From: Mycobacterium sp.
Lineage (GTDB): Bacteria > Actinomycetota > Actinomycetes > Mycobacteriales > Mycobacteriaceae
Direction: 5' to 3'
Assembly: GCA_023264735.1 (NCBI GenBank)
Contig: JAHFVD010000047.1
Span: forward strand, 1-57,488
DNA: 57,488 bases
The translations under genes were made by a program, and so were the position numbers. Numbering within the stretch: the stretch's first letter is position 1; every line of letters begins with the position of its first letter. This document shows, piece after piece, positions 34,379 to 42,320 of this stretch. Under the pieces are notes generated by a model. That model did not search any database, was not told the DNA's origin, and saw nothing but the letters and a program-made list of their open reading frames with translations.

Positions 34379-36112
34379 CTAGTGGGTGCTTGACCTGCTG
34401 TCGTGCGCACCGTATGTGTCCATCGACTCGGTCGGTCGGGCAGCGGCGCGAGCAGCTACCGCTGCGGGATGCTGGCCGGTGACGTCGACGGCGGCGGCGT
34501 CACCGCGACCTTGGAGCAGGGTCGGGAACGGGCAGCCGGCCCGGCAGCCGTCGACGTCGCGCTGGGTAGTGGCCGTTGTCCAATGGGTCAATGTTGCGCC
34601 GACGTCGTAAATCTTTGAGGGTCCGAGGACCGCGCGGAGTAGCTCGAGTACCTCCGCGGCAGCGCAGGCCATCGAGAAGACGAAGACGTTCTCAGCCCGG
34701 CGCAGGTGGTGGTGGGCGGGCAGCGACGCGATGTAGGTCGGGTCGTCGAGCAACCCAGCCCGCTCCATCCCGACCTCGCCCGGATCGTACTGGCCCAGGC
34801 ACTCCATACACTCGCGGTTCGGGCCGACCAGGTGAGCCCGCCACTCGGCGCCGATCAGCCGGAACGGCGACGCGGTGGTAGCCATGCTCTCATCCCCAGC
34901 TCGTACGTCGACGGCGACCCCGCCGTCGACGACCGGGATGAGGTGGGCGTAGGCGGCCACGTTCAGTGCGAACCGAGGCCATGGGCGGTCGACGCAGGAG
35001 AACAGGACGTCGCAATCGAGCGCGCGCAGCCACCCCGGCTTCTCGATCACCGAGTCGTCGAAGCCGTGCACGACGGCGTCTGGGGTGACGGTGTGCGTGC
35101 GGAGCAGGTCGACGAGCACGCTGACCTTGGACTTGCCGATGTCGGCCTCGGTTGCGTGCAGAAGGCGGTCGAGGTTGTGTTCCTCGATGAGATCGAAGTC
35201 GAAGATATCGACGTGGATGAAGCCGGTGCGCACTAGCGACTCTGCGACTAGCTGGGCGACCGAGCCGCCTCCGATGACACCGATGCGCAGCCGGATGAGG
35301 TCGTCGTGGGCGCGTTTGCCCCACGACTGGACGGTCCGCAGGGAGCGACGGGTCGGCGCCGGGACCGGGACGAGGGAGTCGTTGTAGCTGACGGTGATCT
35401 GTTCGCCGACGACTCTGACCGTGGTCGCATGCTCGTCGACCCACGCCGTCTGGGCAGCGACCGCTGGACGCTCGGATCCGGAGAGAGAGCGGTACCAGCG
35501 CCGAGCGGAATAGGTGCGGTCGTGGCCGGCGAGGGTGAGGCCGACCAAGGGCAGACCGGTGATTAGCTGGGTCGCGCCGGCGTGGCCGGACTCCGCGGCG
35601 TAGTCGTCTCGAGACATCCCTTGCCATCCCTTGCCGCCGGGGTGGCTGTGGAGGAACGCGAGCCCTAGATCACGCTCAGCCGCCAGCCCGGCCGCGCGCA
35701 GGAAGTAGTCCCCCGAAAACGATGCGTTGCCGTGCACGTACCGCTCCCCTTCTTGCGGGTACACGAGGTCTACCAGGATGGCGGTCGTGCGACTCATGCC
35801 GGTAGACGGCTGGTAGAGCGCGAAGATCAGGTCCTCCTGACCATCCGTGCGCAGGAGATGCGCAGCGAGAGCGTCATCGATGTCGCTGGTCATCGCCACG
35901 CTGAACGTCGCCACGCTGGGGCACATTCCCGCCTTCGCCATCTCGATGGAGGTGATCTGAACTTCACCACCGCGGAGGATCCGGGTCCAGAACCTGCCCA
36001 CGGTGGTGAGCACCCGTTGCAGCGGATATGCGGGACGCGGGCCAGCACGGTGCACCGTCTCCCCTGCTCGTGCCCGGGGGGAGGAGGCGGTGACGGTGGT
36101 CGCAGTGCTCAT
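34379..36112 (-). CDS. JAMM deubiquitinase-like / E1-like ThiF-fold fusion
   Basis: 577 residues. The N-terminal JAMM domain has LAFLHSHPGGKGWQGMSRDD: His155, His157, Ser167 and Asp170, with nine rather than seven residues between His and Ser. The C-terminal E1 domain has RIGVIGGGSVAQLVAE for ATP, then VDIFDFDLIEEHNLDRLL and ADIGKSKV, then Cys pairs around ECMECLGQYDPG. One chain could both trim a ubiquitin-like protein and adenylate it. The ATG overlaps the E2-like stop by four bases. This fusion is known in bacterial ubiquitin-like operons. Confidence 0.88.
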   Translation of the reverse strand: MSTATTVTASSPRARAGETVHRAGPRPAYPLQRVLTTVGRFWTRILRGGEVQITSIEMAKAGMCPSVATFSVAMTSDIDDALAAHLLRTDGQEDLIFALYQPSTGMSRTTAILVDLVYPQEGERYVHGNASFSGDYFLRAAGLAAERDLGLAFLHSHPGGKGWQGMSRDDYAAESGHAGATQLITGLPLVGLTLAGHDRTYSARRWYRSLSGSERPAVAAQTAWVDEHATTVRVVGEQITVSYNDSLVPVPAPTRRSLRTVQSWGKRAHDDLIRLRIGVIGGGSVAQLVAESLVRTGFIHVDIFDFDLIEEHNLDRLLHATEADIGKSKVSVLVDLLRTHTVTPDAVVHGFDDSVIEKPGWLRALDCDVLFSCVDRPWPRFALNVAAYAHLIPVVDGGVAVDVRAGDESMATTASPFRLIGAEWRAHLVGPNRECMECLGQYDPGEVGMERAGLLDDPTYIASLPAHHHLRRAENVFVFSMACAAAEVLELLRAVLGPSKIYDVGATLTHWTTATTQRDVDGCRAGCPFPTLLQGRGDAAAVDVTGQHPAAVAARAAARPTESMDTYGAHDSRSSTH

Positions 36113-36471
36113 GCGACCGCATCAACGAATTGTGCGAAGAGTCCCCGCAGGTGGGCGAAATACTCCCCGAGCGTCCTAGAGCCTTCCGCCCAGCGGGGGT
36201 GCGGACGCGACCAGTAGATGAAGTTCCCGCCGAGCGGGCTTGCGTGGTGGGCGTCATCTCCGGGGTGATGGATCCGCGGCGCGATATGCGGGCCACCGGG
36301 CGGGTTGATTGGCCAGTCTGGCGCCTGGAGGCCGACCTGGATCTCTTTGCCTGCGTGGGCTCCGACCGGGACCACGTACCCGAAGACGACGAACTCCACG
36401 CCGTCGGTGTTCACGACGGTCGGGTCGCACCCCGTTGCTCGAAGATCTGCGATGAGCTGCTCGTGTCCCAC
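36109..36471 (-). CDS. E2-like (prokaryotic E2 family E type) protein
   Basis: About 120 residues from GTG 36471, chosen because GAGGCGG lies five bases upstream and the Ubl stop lies 10 bases away. A UBC-like core is suggested by VEFVVFGYVVPVGAHAGKE, QVGLQAPDWPINPPGGPH (strand then Pro-Pro), and RIHHPGDDAHHASPLGGNFIYW. The only Cys is near residue 15, before the fold. The place where an E2 normally has its catalytic Cys is rich in His and Asp. Assignment depends on position in the operon as much as on sequence. Confidence 0.72.
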   Translation of the reverse strand: MGHEQLIADLRATGCDPTVVNTDGVEFVVFGYVVPVGAHAGKEIQVGLQAPDWPINPPGGPHIAPRIHHPGDDAHHASPLGGNFIYWSRPHPRWAEGSRTLGEYFAHLRGLFAQFVDAVA

Positions 36472-36481
36472 GACATCCGCC

Positions 36482-36781
36482 TCAACTGACCGGGGTGCCA
36501 CCGGTCGAGACGGTGATGAACTGCTCACCGTCGTGGACCTTGAGCTCGACATCGGGATCGGGGTACGGCGTCTGATGCTTGCCCTGGACCTTCACCAACT
36601 GACGCTGGGTCGGGTCCAAGCCGGCCAGTACCAGTACCTCGCGCGGAGTCGTGTCCTTCCGGACCAGAACCTGGTCATCATCGACGATGACGGCGACCTT
36701 CTTCTCGGGCTTCCCCGGAGGATTAGCCCCCTTGTCGCCGGCCTCGGTCTTGTCGATCTCGTTGTCTTGCGTCAGACTCAT
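36482..36781 (-). CDS. Ubiquitin-like beta-grasp protein with cleavable tail
   Basis: 99 residues. The first about 27 are charged and disordered. Residues 28-91 follow a beta-grasp pattern (KKVAVIVDDDQVLVRK, TPREVLVLAGLDPTQ, QLVKVQGK, LKVHDGEQFITV). Gly94-Gly95 is followed by TPVS, a four-residue tail like that of ubiquitin and SUMO precursors, which the JAMM protein downstream could remove. AAAGGAAA precedes ATG 36781. It opens the operon Ubl, E2-like, JAMM-E1, unknown. Confidence 0.78.
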   Translation of the reverse strand: MSLTQDNEIDKTEAGDKGANPPGKPEKKVAVIVDDDQVLVRKDTTPREVLVLAGLDPTQRQLVKVQGKHQTPYPDPDVELKVHDGEQFITVSTGGTPVS

Positions 36782-36833
36782 GACATTTCCTTTGCTTTGA
36801 TCCAGATTAGTCGAGATAGAACTTTAGATTCAA

Positions 36834-36866
36834 GCAAAATCATCGTCCCAGAATTTACAATTTTGC
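36834..36866. promoter_or_regulatory. Candidate operator between ubiquitin-like operon and HTH-ImmA gene
   Basis: GCAAAAT at 36834-36840 and ATTTTGC at 36860-36866 form an inverted repeat with 19 bases between. The region is AT-rich for this genome and must hold promoters for both divergent units. Confidence 0.4.
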
Positions 36867-37014
36867 GCAAGGGCAGTTCGGTGCGGTATCGGCTGATGGG
36901 CTTGTCCCGTGTGGGAAAGTTGGCCTGTTCGAGCGCAAGACCCTGTTGCAGCCAGCCGCCCCCGTCCGTGCCGCCCTGGGCGACGTGGGCATTCACAGAA
37001 GGCGAGGCAAGTTT

Positions 37015-38145
37015 GTGCCTGACGAGCCCAGCGTGGTCGTGTCCGACGAGGCGGTCGAGGCTTCGCGGCTGTTCTCCGCGTACCGGCTGCAGGTGGCCAG
37101 GCAGGCGCGGGGCTACACCAAGAGCGACTTGAGCAAACGGCTCGAAATATCGGCCGCAGCGCTGTCGCAGTTCGAACTAGGTCAGAACAGGCCGAGCGCG
37201 GCGACAATCGCGCGATTGTCCTCAGTGCTGAACTTCGCTCCGAGCTTCTTCTCGACCGGCACGGTGATGTCGGTGGCCGACCAAGCTAACGACGAACTCG
37301 TAGACAGCTTCGGGCATTTCCGTTCGCTGCGCTCGTTAACTGCAACCCGACGCCGGCAGGTTCTGACTGTCGCGCACCTACTTCGCGACGTGACGGCGTT
37401 CCTGGAGACGCAAGCGAAGCTACCGAAGCTTGATGTGCCGCATCACGATGCCGAGAGCCTCGAGGACATCGCCTTGGTCGCGGCACGGGTGCGAGCTGAA
37501 CTCGGAGCCGACGCTGAAGGCCCGATCGAGGATGTTCTTCGTCTCCTTGAGAAGCGAGGCATTGTGTGCGCTCGCTATCCGATGGACGCCGCAGACGTGT
37601 CCGCGTTCAGCGTGCCGATGGAGCACCGCACGTTCCTGGTACTTAAGCAGCAGCGACAGGCCAAGCGCGACCGCGACCGCTTCAGTTCGTGCCACGAACT
37701 TGGTCATATGGTTATGCACAAGCCCGGCCAGTCGCTTGCGTCAAAGAACATGGAACGACAGGCCGACGTATTCGCCTCCGAATTTCTAATGCCAGCAGAG
37801 AGCATCCGCGAGGAGCTCTCATCGAAGGTCGACTGGCCGCGACTGCTTCAACTGAAACAGCGCTGGGGCGTGTCGATGGCAGCTCTGCTCTACAGATCCA
37901 AGAGCCTGGGCATTCTGCCTGAGACGACGTATGTCCAAGCGATGCGAACTATGAACGTCCGGGGCTGGCGCAAGAACGAGCCGGGCACCGTCGCTGCAGT
38001 CGAAGCGCCGGCACTGCTCAGTGCAGCATTGTCGGTCACCGACCTCACTGTGGCTGACGTGAGCGCAGCCACCGGGTGGCCCGAGGAGATGGTCTCCCAG
38101 CTCTTCGCAGAATCGACCGACGCCAGACCCTCCGTCGAACTCTGA
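37015..38145 (+). CDS. XRE HTH - ImmA/IrrE metallopeptidase regulator
   Basis: 376 residues from GTG 37015 with AAGGCGAGG upstream. Residues about 22-75 are an XRE helix-turn-helix (GYTKSDLSKRLEISAAALSQFELGQNRPS). Later comes the ImmA/IrrE peptidase motif SSCHELGHMVMH (HExxH) with ERQADVFASEFLMP supplying the third ligand. Such proteins repress or cleave repressors in mobile elements and defence islands in response to damage. The gene is divergent from the ubiquitin-like operon and is its likely regulator. Confidence 0.9.
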   Translation: MPDEPSVVVSDEAVEASRLFSAYRLQVARQARGYTKSDLSKRLEISAAALSQFELGQNRPSAATIARLSSVLNFAPSFFSTGTVMSVADQANDELVDSFGHFRSLRSLTATRRRQVLTVAHLLRDVTAFLETQAKLPKLDVPHHDAESLEDIALVAARVRAELGADAEGPIEDVLRLLEKRGIVCARYPMDAADVSAFSVPMEHRTFLVLKQQRQAKRDRDRFSSCHELGHMVMHKPGQSLASKNMERQADVFASEFLMPAESIREELSSKVDWPRLLQLKQRWGVSMAALLYRSKSLGILPETTYVQAMRTMNVRGWRKNEPGTVAAVEAPALLSAALSVTDLTVADVSAATGWPEEMVSQLFAESTDARPSVEL

Positions 38146-38276
38146 CCTGGCCGCAAAGGCCGGCGGACGCAATCGTTTGCGCCAACCACTTGTTGCCGGG
38201 CTGAGTACTTCCGCTTCTTGAGCCTGCCGCCGCCAAGTGCTACTTGTGCTTTAGATTGACGCCCATCACTTGTATT

Positions 38277-38305
38277 TGTCAGAAGTAGTAGTACAGTTTC
38301 TGACA
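38277..38305. promoter_or_regulatory. Inverted repeat before the AbiE pair
   Basis: TGTCAGAA (38277-38284) and TTCTGACA (38298-38305) are exact inverted copies 13 bases apart. The right arm ends at the A of the antitoxin start codon. AbiEi antitoxins repress their own promoter through such repeats. Confidence 0.65.
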
Positions 38306-38964
38306 TGAATACTGCGCGAAACCAAAGCAAAGCGGCTGAAGCAACCGTCGCCGAGCGTGTGCGCACCCAAATCTCTCGCATGCCGTCTGGCGAGCCATTC
38401 AGCGTGCGAGAGCTACTGAGCCAGGGGTCACGCGCGTCGGTTGATCAGGCTCTGTCCCGCATGGCTCGCGGCGGCGAGATCGAGCGAGTCGCGCGGGGCT
38501 TGTACGCGCGTCCACTGGTTAACGAGAAGCTTGGTCGGACCGTCCCGGTGGAGCCAGAAAAGGTGGTTGCCGCCATCGCCCGCACCGTGGGTGCACGGGT
38601 GAACGTTCACGGCGCCGAGGCCGCACGACGATTCGGTCTCACGACCCAAGTGCCAATGCGGCAGGTGTACGCAACCTCTGGCCGGAGTCGACGCGTCCAA
38701 CTCCGCACCGGTGACGTGACATTGGTTCACAGGTCGCAAAGTCAGATGAGGTTGGCCGGCACGCCGGCGGGCGAGGCGCTGAGCGCCTTGCTGTACCTGG
38801 GCAAAAACGAAGTCACCCCGGAGATCATTGACCGAGTCCGAGGTTCTCTGGGCGACAAGGAGTTCGCTCAACTCCGGGGCGCCGCCGCTACAACGGCCAT
38901 GCCTGCTTGGCTTTCCGACGGTCTGTACGAGGCCGCCGGCACCCAGTCGGCTCTCATTGCATGA
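38305..38964 (+). CDS. AbiEi-type antitoxin (DUF6088-like)
   Basis: 219 residues. The N-terminal winged helix-turn-helix is VRELLSQGSRASVDQALSRMARGGEIERVARGLYARP. The following domain (VNVHGAEAARRFGLTTQVPM, RRVQLRTGDVTLVHRS) is the AbiEi C-terminal antitoxin domain. It neutralises the nucleotidyltransferase encoded next and autoregulates. The stop TGA overlaps the toxin ATG (ATGA). Confidence 0.87.
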   Translation: MNTARNQSKAAEATVAERVRTQISRMPSGEPFSVRELLSQGSRASVDQALSRMARGGEIERVARGLYARPLVNEKLGRTVPVEPEKVVAAIARTVGARVNVHGAEAARRFGLTTQVPMRQVYATSGRSRRVQLRTGDVTLVHRSQSQMRLAGTPAGEALSALLYLGKNEVTPEIIDRVRGSLGDKEFAQLRGAAATTAMPAWLSDGLYEAAGTQSALIA

Positions 38965-39980
38965 GTGAAGTGGCCGCGCTGCCAAGCTTTCTCACTCTCC
39001 CGCCACAGGACCAGCGTGATGCGTACTTGATCGCGTCCGAAGAGCTCAACCGGTCGGCCACGGTCTTGGAGAAGGACGTGTGGGTCTGCTGGGCCCTGGG
39101 CGCGTTATTCCGCTGCCCTGGCATGCCAGCGATGGCGTTCAAAGGTGGCACGTCACTCTCCAAGATCTTCAACGCCATCTCGCGGTTCTCCGAAGACATC
39201 GATGTGACCATGGACCACAACGATCTAGCACCCGGCCTGGACCCGTATGAGCCGAAGAGCGGCAAGCAGCGCGACCGCGACGACGCTTCGCTCCGAAGAC
39301 TCATGTGCGAACGCTCGATTGATGTGCTGGTTCCACACCTTCGGGGGCTCATGGCCGAGGTGGGCCTATCCGAGGACATGCTCCTAACAGAGAAGGACGG
39401 CGAGGTGTTGACCGTCCATTACCCACACGCCGTGGCGGATCGGAACCCGTACTACCGCGAGAGCATCAAAATCGAGTTCGGCGGACTCAACATGATCGAG
39501 CCGAATGAGACCTACACCGTCGCCCCCTACATGGCCGCCACGTTCAGCAACTTTGCGTTCCCCGTCTGCGAGGTTTCGGTTCTCTCTCCGATGCGTACCT
39601 TCTGGGAGAAGGTGACCCTCGCGCATGCCGAGAGCAACCGGCCCGAGTTTAGGAACGCAGAGCGCACCTCAAGACACTGGCACGACCTCGCCGTCCTCGC
39701 TGAGCGCGAGATCGGACGCGCAGCGCTCCTCGACCTCGAGCTCCTCCGGGACGTCGTGCGAGTGAAGGAACGCTTCTTCAGGTCAAGTACTAGCCAATAC
39801 GACCTTTGCCTCATCGGTGAGGCCAAACTGTTGCCCGGTGAAGCCGGACTGTTGCTCCTCCGTGCCGACTATCAGCAGATGCTCGACGCGGAGATGCTCG
39901 ACGATCCCTTGCCCTTCGACGAGCTGGTCGAGCGGGTGCGAGCTCTGCAGGATGCGATCAACGCAGTCACCACTGCCTAG
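38961..39980 (+). CDS. AbiEii-type nucleotidyltransferase toxin
   Basis: 339 residues from ATG 38961. The nucleotidyltransferase core is AFKGGTSLSK followed by RFSEDIDVTM, giving Gly-Gly-Thr-Ser and Asp-x-Asp. A later LSPMRTFWEKVTLAH and RHWHDLAVLAE complete the family pattern. Related toxins modify tRNA ends or block growth upon phage attack. The overlap with the antitoxin gene gives balanced synthesis. Confidence 0.9.
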   Translation: MSEVAALPSFLTLPPQDQRDAYLIASEELNRSATVLEKDVWVCWALGALFRCPGMPAMAFKGGTSLSKIFNAISRFSEDIDVTMDHNDLAPGLDPYEPKSGKQRDRDDASLRRLMCERSIDVLVPHLRGLMAEVGLSEDMLLTEKDGEVLTVHYPHAVADRNPYYRESIKIEFGGLNMIEPNETYTVAPYMAATFSNFAFPVCEVSVLSPMRTFWEKVTLAHAESNRPEFRNAERTSRHWHDLAVLAEREIGRAALLDLELLRDVVRVKERFFRSSTSQYDLCLIGEAKLLPGEAGLLLLRADYQQMLDAEMLDDPLPFDELVERVRALQDAINAVTTA

Positions 39981-40521
39981 GCGCAAGCAGCTCTCGAACA
40001 CGGAGACATATCCCGAGTTCAGGTTGACGATCCGAGTTCTTGGCTCAACATCATCGAGAACGCTTCCATCGGTCGGATGTAGCAGATGACGATGACGGTG
40101 AGGTCCGTGCAGGGTCTCGGCAGCGACGCGGTCGAGCGGTACCCCGGCCAGCGCAGCGCCGGTGCGTGGACGGCGCTCAGCAGTGCGGCGATGTCCAACG
40201 GGTTCGATCTTGACACTTTGGGTGCACGAAAAGTGGCAGGTGACACTAGAAGTGGAGCTAAGGGGAATCGAACCCCTGACCTTCTCGATGCGAACGAGAA
40301 TCACTCGACGTTTGTTGCGTCAAGCTGTGACGACTGCGCTGCATCTGCGCAGCTCACAGTGTTGGCTGCGTTGGGTGATGAAAATGGTTGCCAACTCTGC
40401 TGCGTACTGGTTGCGTACTGGCCTTCAATGACACGGAACGCTGGCAAACGTGGACCGATCGCAATCTCGACGCTGTGTCAAACGGCTGCGGACGCCCACT
40501 GGTCGGCCCTACGGTCGCGTC
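39981..40521. other. Intergenic region holding the left attachment site
   Basis: No convincing gene lies in these 541 bp. The exact 48-bp tRNA-Ala copy is at 40252-40299. Short frames on both strands lack start signals and protein-like sequence. Confidence 0.6.
40252..40299. repeat. Attachment site (left end of satellite), 48-bp tRNA-Ala copy
   Basis: These 48 bases are identical to 49199-49246 in the tRNA-Ala(CGC) gene, covering the anticodon stem-loop through the 3' end. The sequence then diverges after GAACGAGA. This is the crossover core expected for a tyrosine integrase that uses a tRNA gene. Confidence 0.92.
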
Positions 40522-40737
40522 ATGACCGACGACATGGCGTGGTTCTACGCGCTGCCGGAAGCTGATCAGGAACGTCTACTACGAGACCCCCACGCGCCTC
40601 TGTCGCCCGAAGCAGCCGAGCTAGTGCGAGACACACCCGCCGAGGGCTGGATGAACGTCGACACCGGCGAGGCCCACCTGTCCCTAGCCGCACAGGACGC
40701 GGTGCGCGCATTGCGTGCTCGACGCGAGTCGCAATAG
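40522..40737 (+). CDS. Small acidic satellite protein
   Basis: 71 residues from ATG 40522 (MTDDMAWFYALPEADQERLL). Helical and acidic, with an Ala/Arg-rich C-terminal helix. It lies just inside the left end. No family recognised. Confidence 0.5.
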   Translation: MTDDMAWFYALPEADQERLLRDPHAPLSPEAAELVRDTPAEGWMNVDTGEAHLSLAAQDAVRALRARRESQ

Positions 40738-40843
40738 TCATTTCCCGACGCTGAGCCGCACCCTGGCGGGCTGCCGATTCCCGCCGCGACGGTTCGACGC
40801 TGATCACGCCACAACGGCGTACGAAGTACGCCATGATCCCAGC

Positions 40844-41407
40844 GTGAGCCCCACCAGGTCCGTAACCGGTGATCCGCGCTGCCCGCAGTGGTGGCAGGTC
40901 TTCGGGGTGCGCGGGTCCAGCGAGACGCACGCCATCTACGCCGACAGCATCTTGGACAACAGCATGCGCTGCACATGCCGGTCATTCATGTTCAGAGGCC
41001 ATGAGTCGACGTGCAAACACGTCCGGCGCGTGATGGCCCGCGGGTGCCTCGCTGCACCCGGGCGTGCGCCGGGCTCGAATGACCTCTCCTCGTGCGGTAT
41101 CGCGGTTCTGCCGAGTGATCATCACCCAATGCCCCGCTTGGCGCGTCGTGCTCGTCGCCGCTGCGCGTGCGGCCAGCCAATGCTCGCACCGGAGCTGCGG
41201 CTGATCGACGACGCAGGACACCAGATTGTGAGAGTCCAATACGACCACTTCGGCGCAGAGTACGCGTACACATGGGATGGCCGCGACGCGCTAGAAGAGG
41301 GAGACCAGGTGATCATCGAACTCGCCAGATACCGTCAGGCAACCGTGATCGGCCTCGGTTCCGATTGGGCTGGCGCACTCGATCCTGTCCACGAGAAACT
41401 GCCCTAG
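40844..41407 (+). CDS. SWIM zinc-finger-like protein
   Basis: About 187 residues from GTG 40844; an upstream start is also possible. The part RCTCRSFMFRGHESTCKHVRRV has the Cys-x-Cys-x(n)-Cys-x-His layout of SWIM zinc fingers, which bind nucleic acid or proteins. A second Cys pair occurs in RRCACGQPM. The C-terminal half is beta-rich. Its role in the satellite is unknown; cargo or anti-phage function is possible. Confidence 0.6.
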   Translation: MSPTRSVTGDPRCPQWWQVFGVRGSSETHAIYADSILDNSMRCTCRSFMFRGHESTCKHVRRVMARGCLAAPGRAPGSNDLSSCGIAVLPSDHHPMPRLARRARRRCACGQPMLAPELRLIDDAGHQIVRVQYDHFGAEYAYTWDGRDALEEGDQVIIELARYRQATVIGLGSDWAGALDPVHEKLP

Positions 41408-41542
41408 AAGCCAAAGGCGCAGCACCGGTCGGCAATCCTCAGCTTCCACAGTTTCCACAAATGCGGTGCGGCAGGCTGCGGTCGGTGCAGTATGTCCGCG
41501 ACATCGTCCGTCATCAATGCATTTACCGTTGAGGGAGTCATC

Positions 41543-41755
41543 ATGGCCACTGACGACACCGAACTTGTGACCGTAGAGCTGGATCGACTACGCCAAGAGC
41601 TCGCCAGAAAGTCTCGACAGCACCCACCTTCAACATGGTCAACTAGTTTGCTCGCCATCGTCGTTGAGGCGATCAACATCGAATTCCCTGAGTCCGCCAG
41701 CCAGAACGGTGTCGACATCCCCCGTGGTCGACCCCGATTGACCATCGTCAGATGA
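41543..41755 (+). CDS. Small satellite protein
   Basis: 70 residues from ATG 41543 with GAGGGAG upstream. MATDDTELVTVELDRLRQELARK suggests a short helix or coiled coil. The stop lies close to the convergent small zinc protein gene. No family recognised. Confidence 0.5.
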   Translation: MATDDTELVTVELDRLRQELARKSRQHPPSTWSTSLLAIVVEAINIEFPESASQNGVDIPRGRPRLTIVR

Positions 41756-41791
41756 TGCCGCTCGCGGGCGCGCCCATGCAGCGCCACCACC

Positions 41792-42103
41792 TCACGTGAG
41801 CACGTCGGCGAACGCCTGTGCGCGCAGCTCGCGGCGACTCACACGCCGACCGGGGTGGCGACGGCTAGTCGGTGAGTCACCGTGACTCACTTTACGTTGT
41901 GTTGCAACGGGTTCAGACAGTTTGAGGTCGCGGCCCTGACTCAACGCCAGCCAGCAAGGCAGGTTCGGCGTGTCACATTTATGGTGGTAGCGGTCCTCCG
42001 CGCGAACGTAGGTGCTCGGTCGACCGCACCAGCCGCAATCTTCATCGAACGTCTCGATGCGAATGCCGACTGCCTGGAAGGCTGCGGCCTCATCACGGTT
42101 CAT
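41792..42103 (-). CDS. Small Cys/His protein of the satellite
   Basis: 103 residues from ATG 42103 with a strong AGGAGGG upstream. EDCGWCGRPSTYVRAEDRYHHKCD holds Cys-x-x-Cys and His-His-x-Cys, a likely zinc knuckle. The C-terminus is basic with RRHPGRRVSRREL. It is the last gene of the minus-strand capsid operon; possible head, regulatory or DNA-binding role. Confidence 0.55.
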   Translation of the reverse strand: MNRDEAAAFQAVGIRIETFDEDCGWCGRPSTYVRAEDRYHHKCDTPNLPCWLALSQGRDLKLSEPVATQRKVSHGDSPTSRRHPGRRVSRRELRAQAFADVLT

Positions 42104-42130
42104 CGTTTCCCTCCTAAAGTTTTGGGGCAC

Positions 42131-42172
42131 GCGCACCCCGCCGGATGGTTGAGGGCACCCGGCGGGATGCGC
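42131..42172. terminator. Stem-loop after the capsid gene
   Basis: GCGCACCCCGCCGG and CCGGCGGGATGCGC form a 14-bp stem with one mismatch and a 14-base loop. It lies 150 bases after the capsid stop and just before the ribosome binding site of the next small gene, so it may terminate or attenuate. Confidence 0.5.
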
Positions 42173-42320
42173 GGCTTAGTGACCGTTGCCTTGGCCGGGA
42201 AAGGATTGGAAACCGGCCCGGGCGACGGCGACTCAACCCGACGCGACCACTAAACGCGACGAGGAGCCGGGGACACTTGACTCTGGGCAGCCAACCGCGT
42301 CAAGCGTTCCCCACGATTCA

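Noticed and set aside
34379..36112. Housekeeping MoeB/ThiF sulfur carrier adenylyltransferase
   Set aside because: The JAMM domain is fused ahead of the E1 part and the neighbours are Ubl and E2-like genes, not molybdopterin or thiamine genes.
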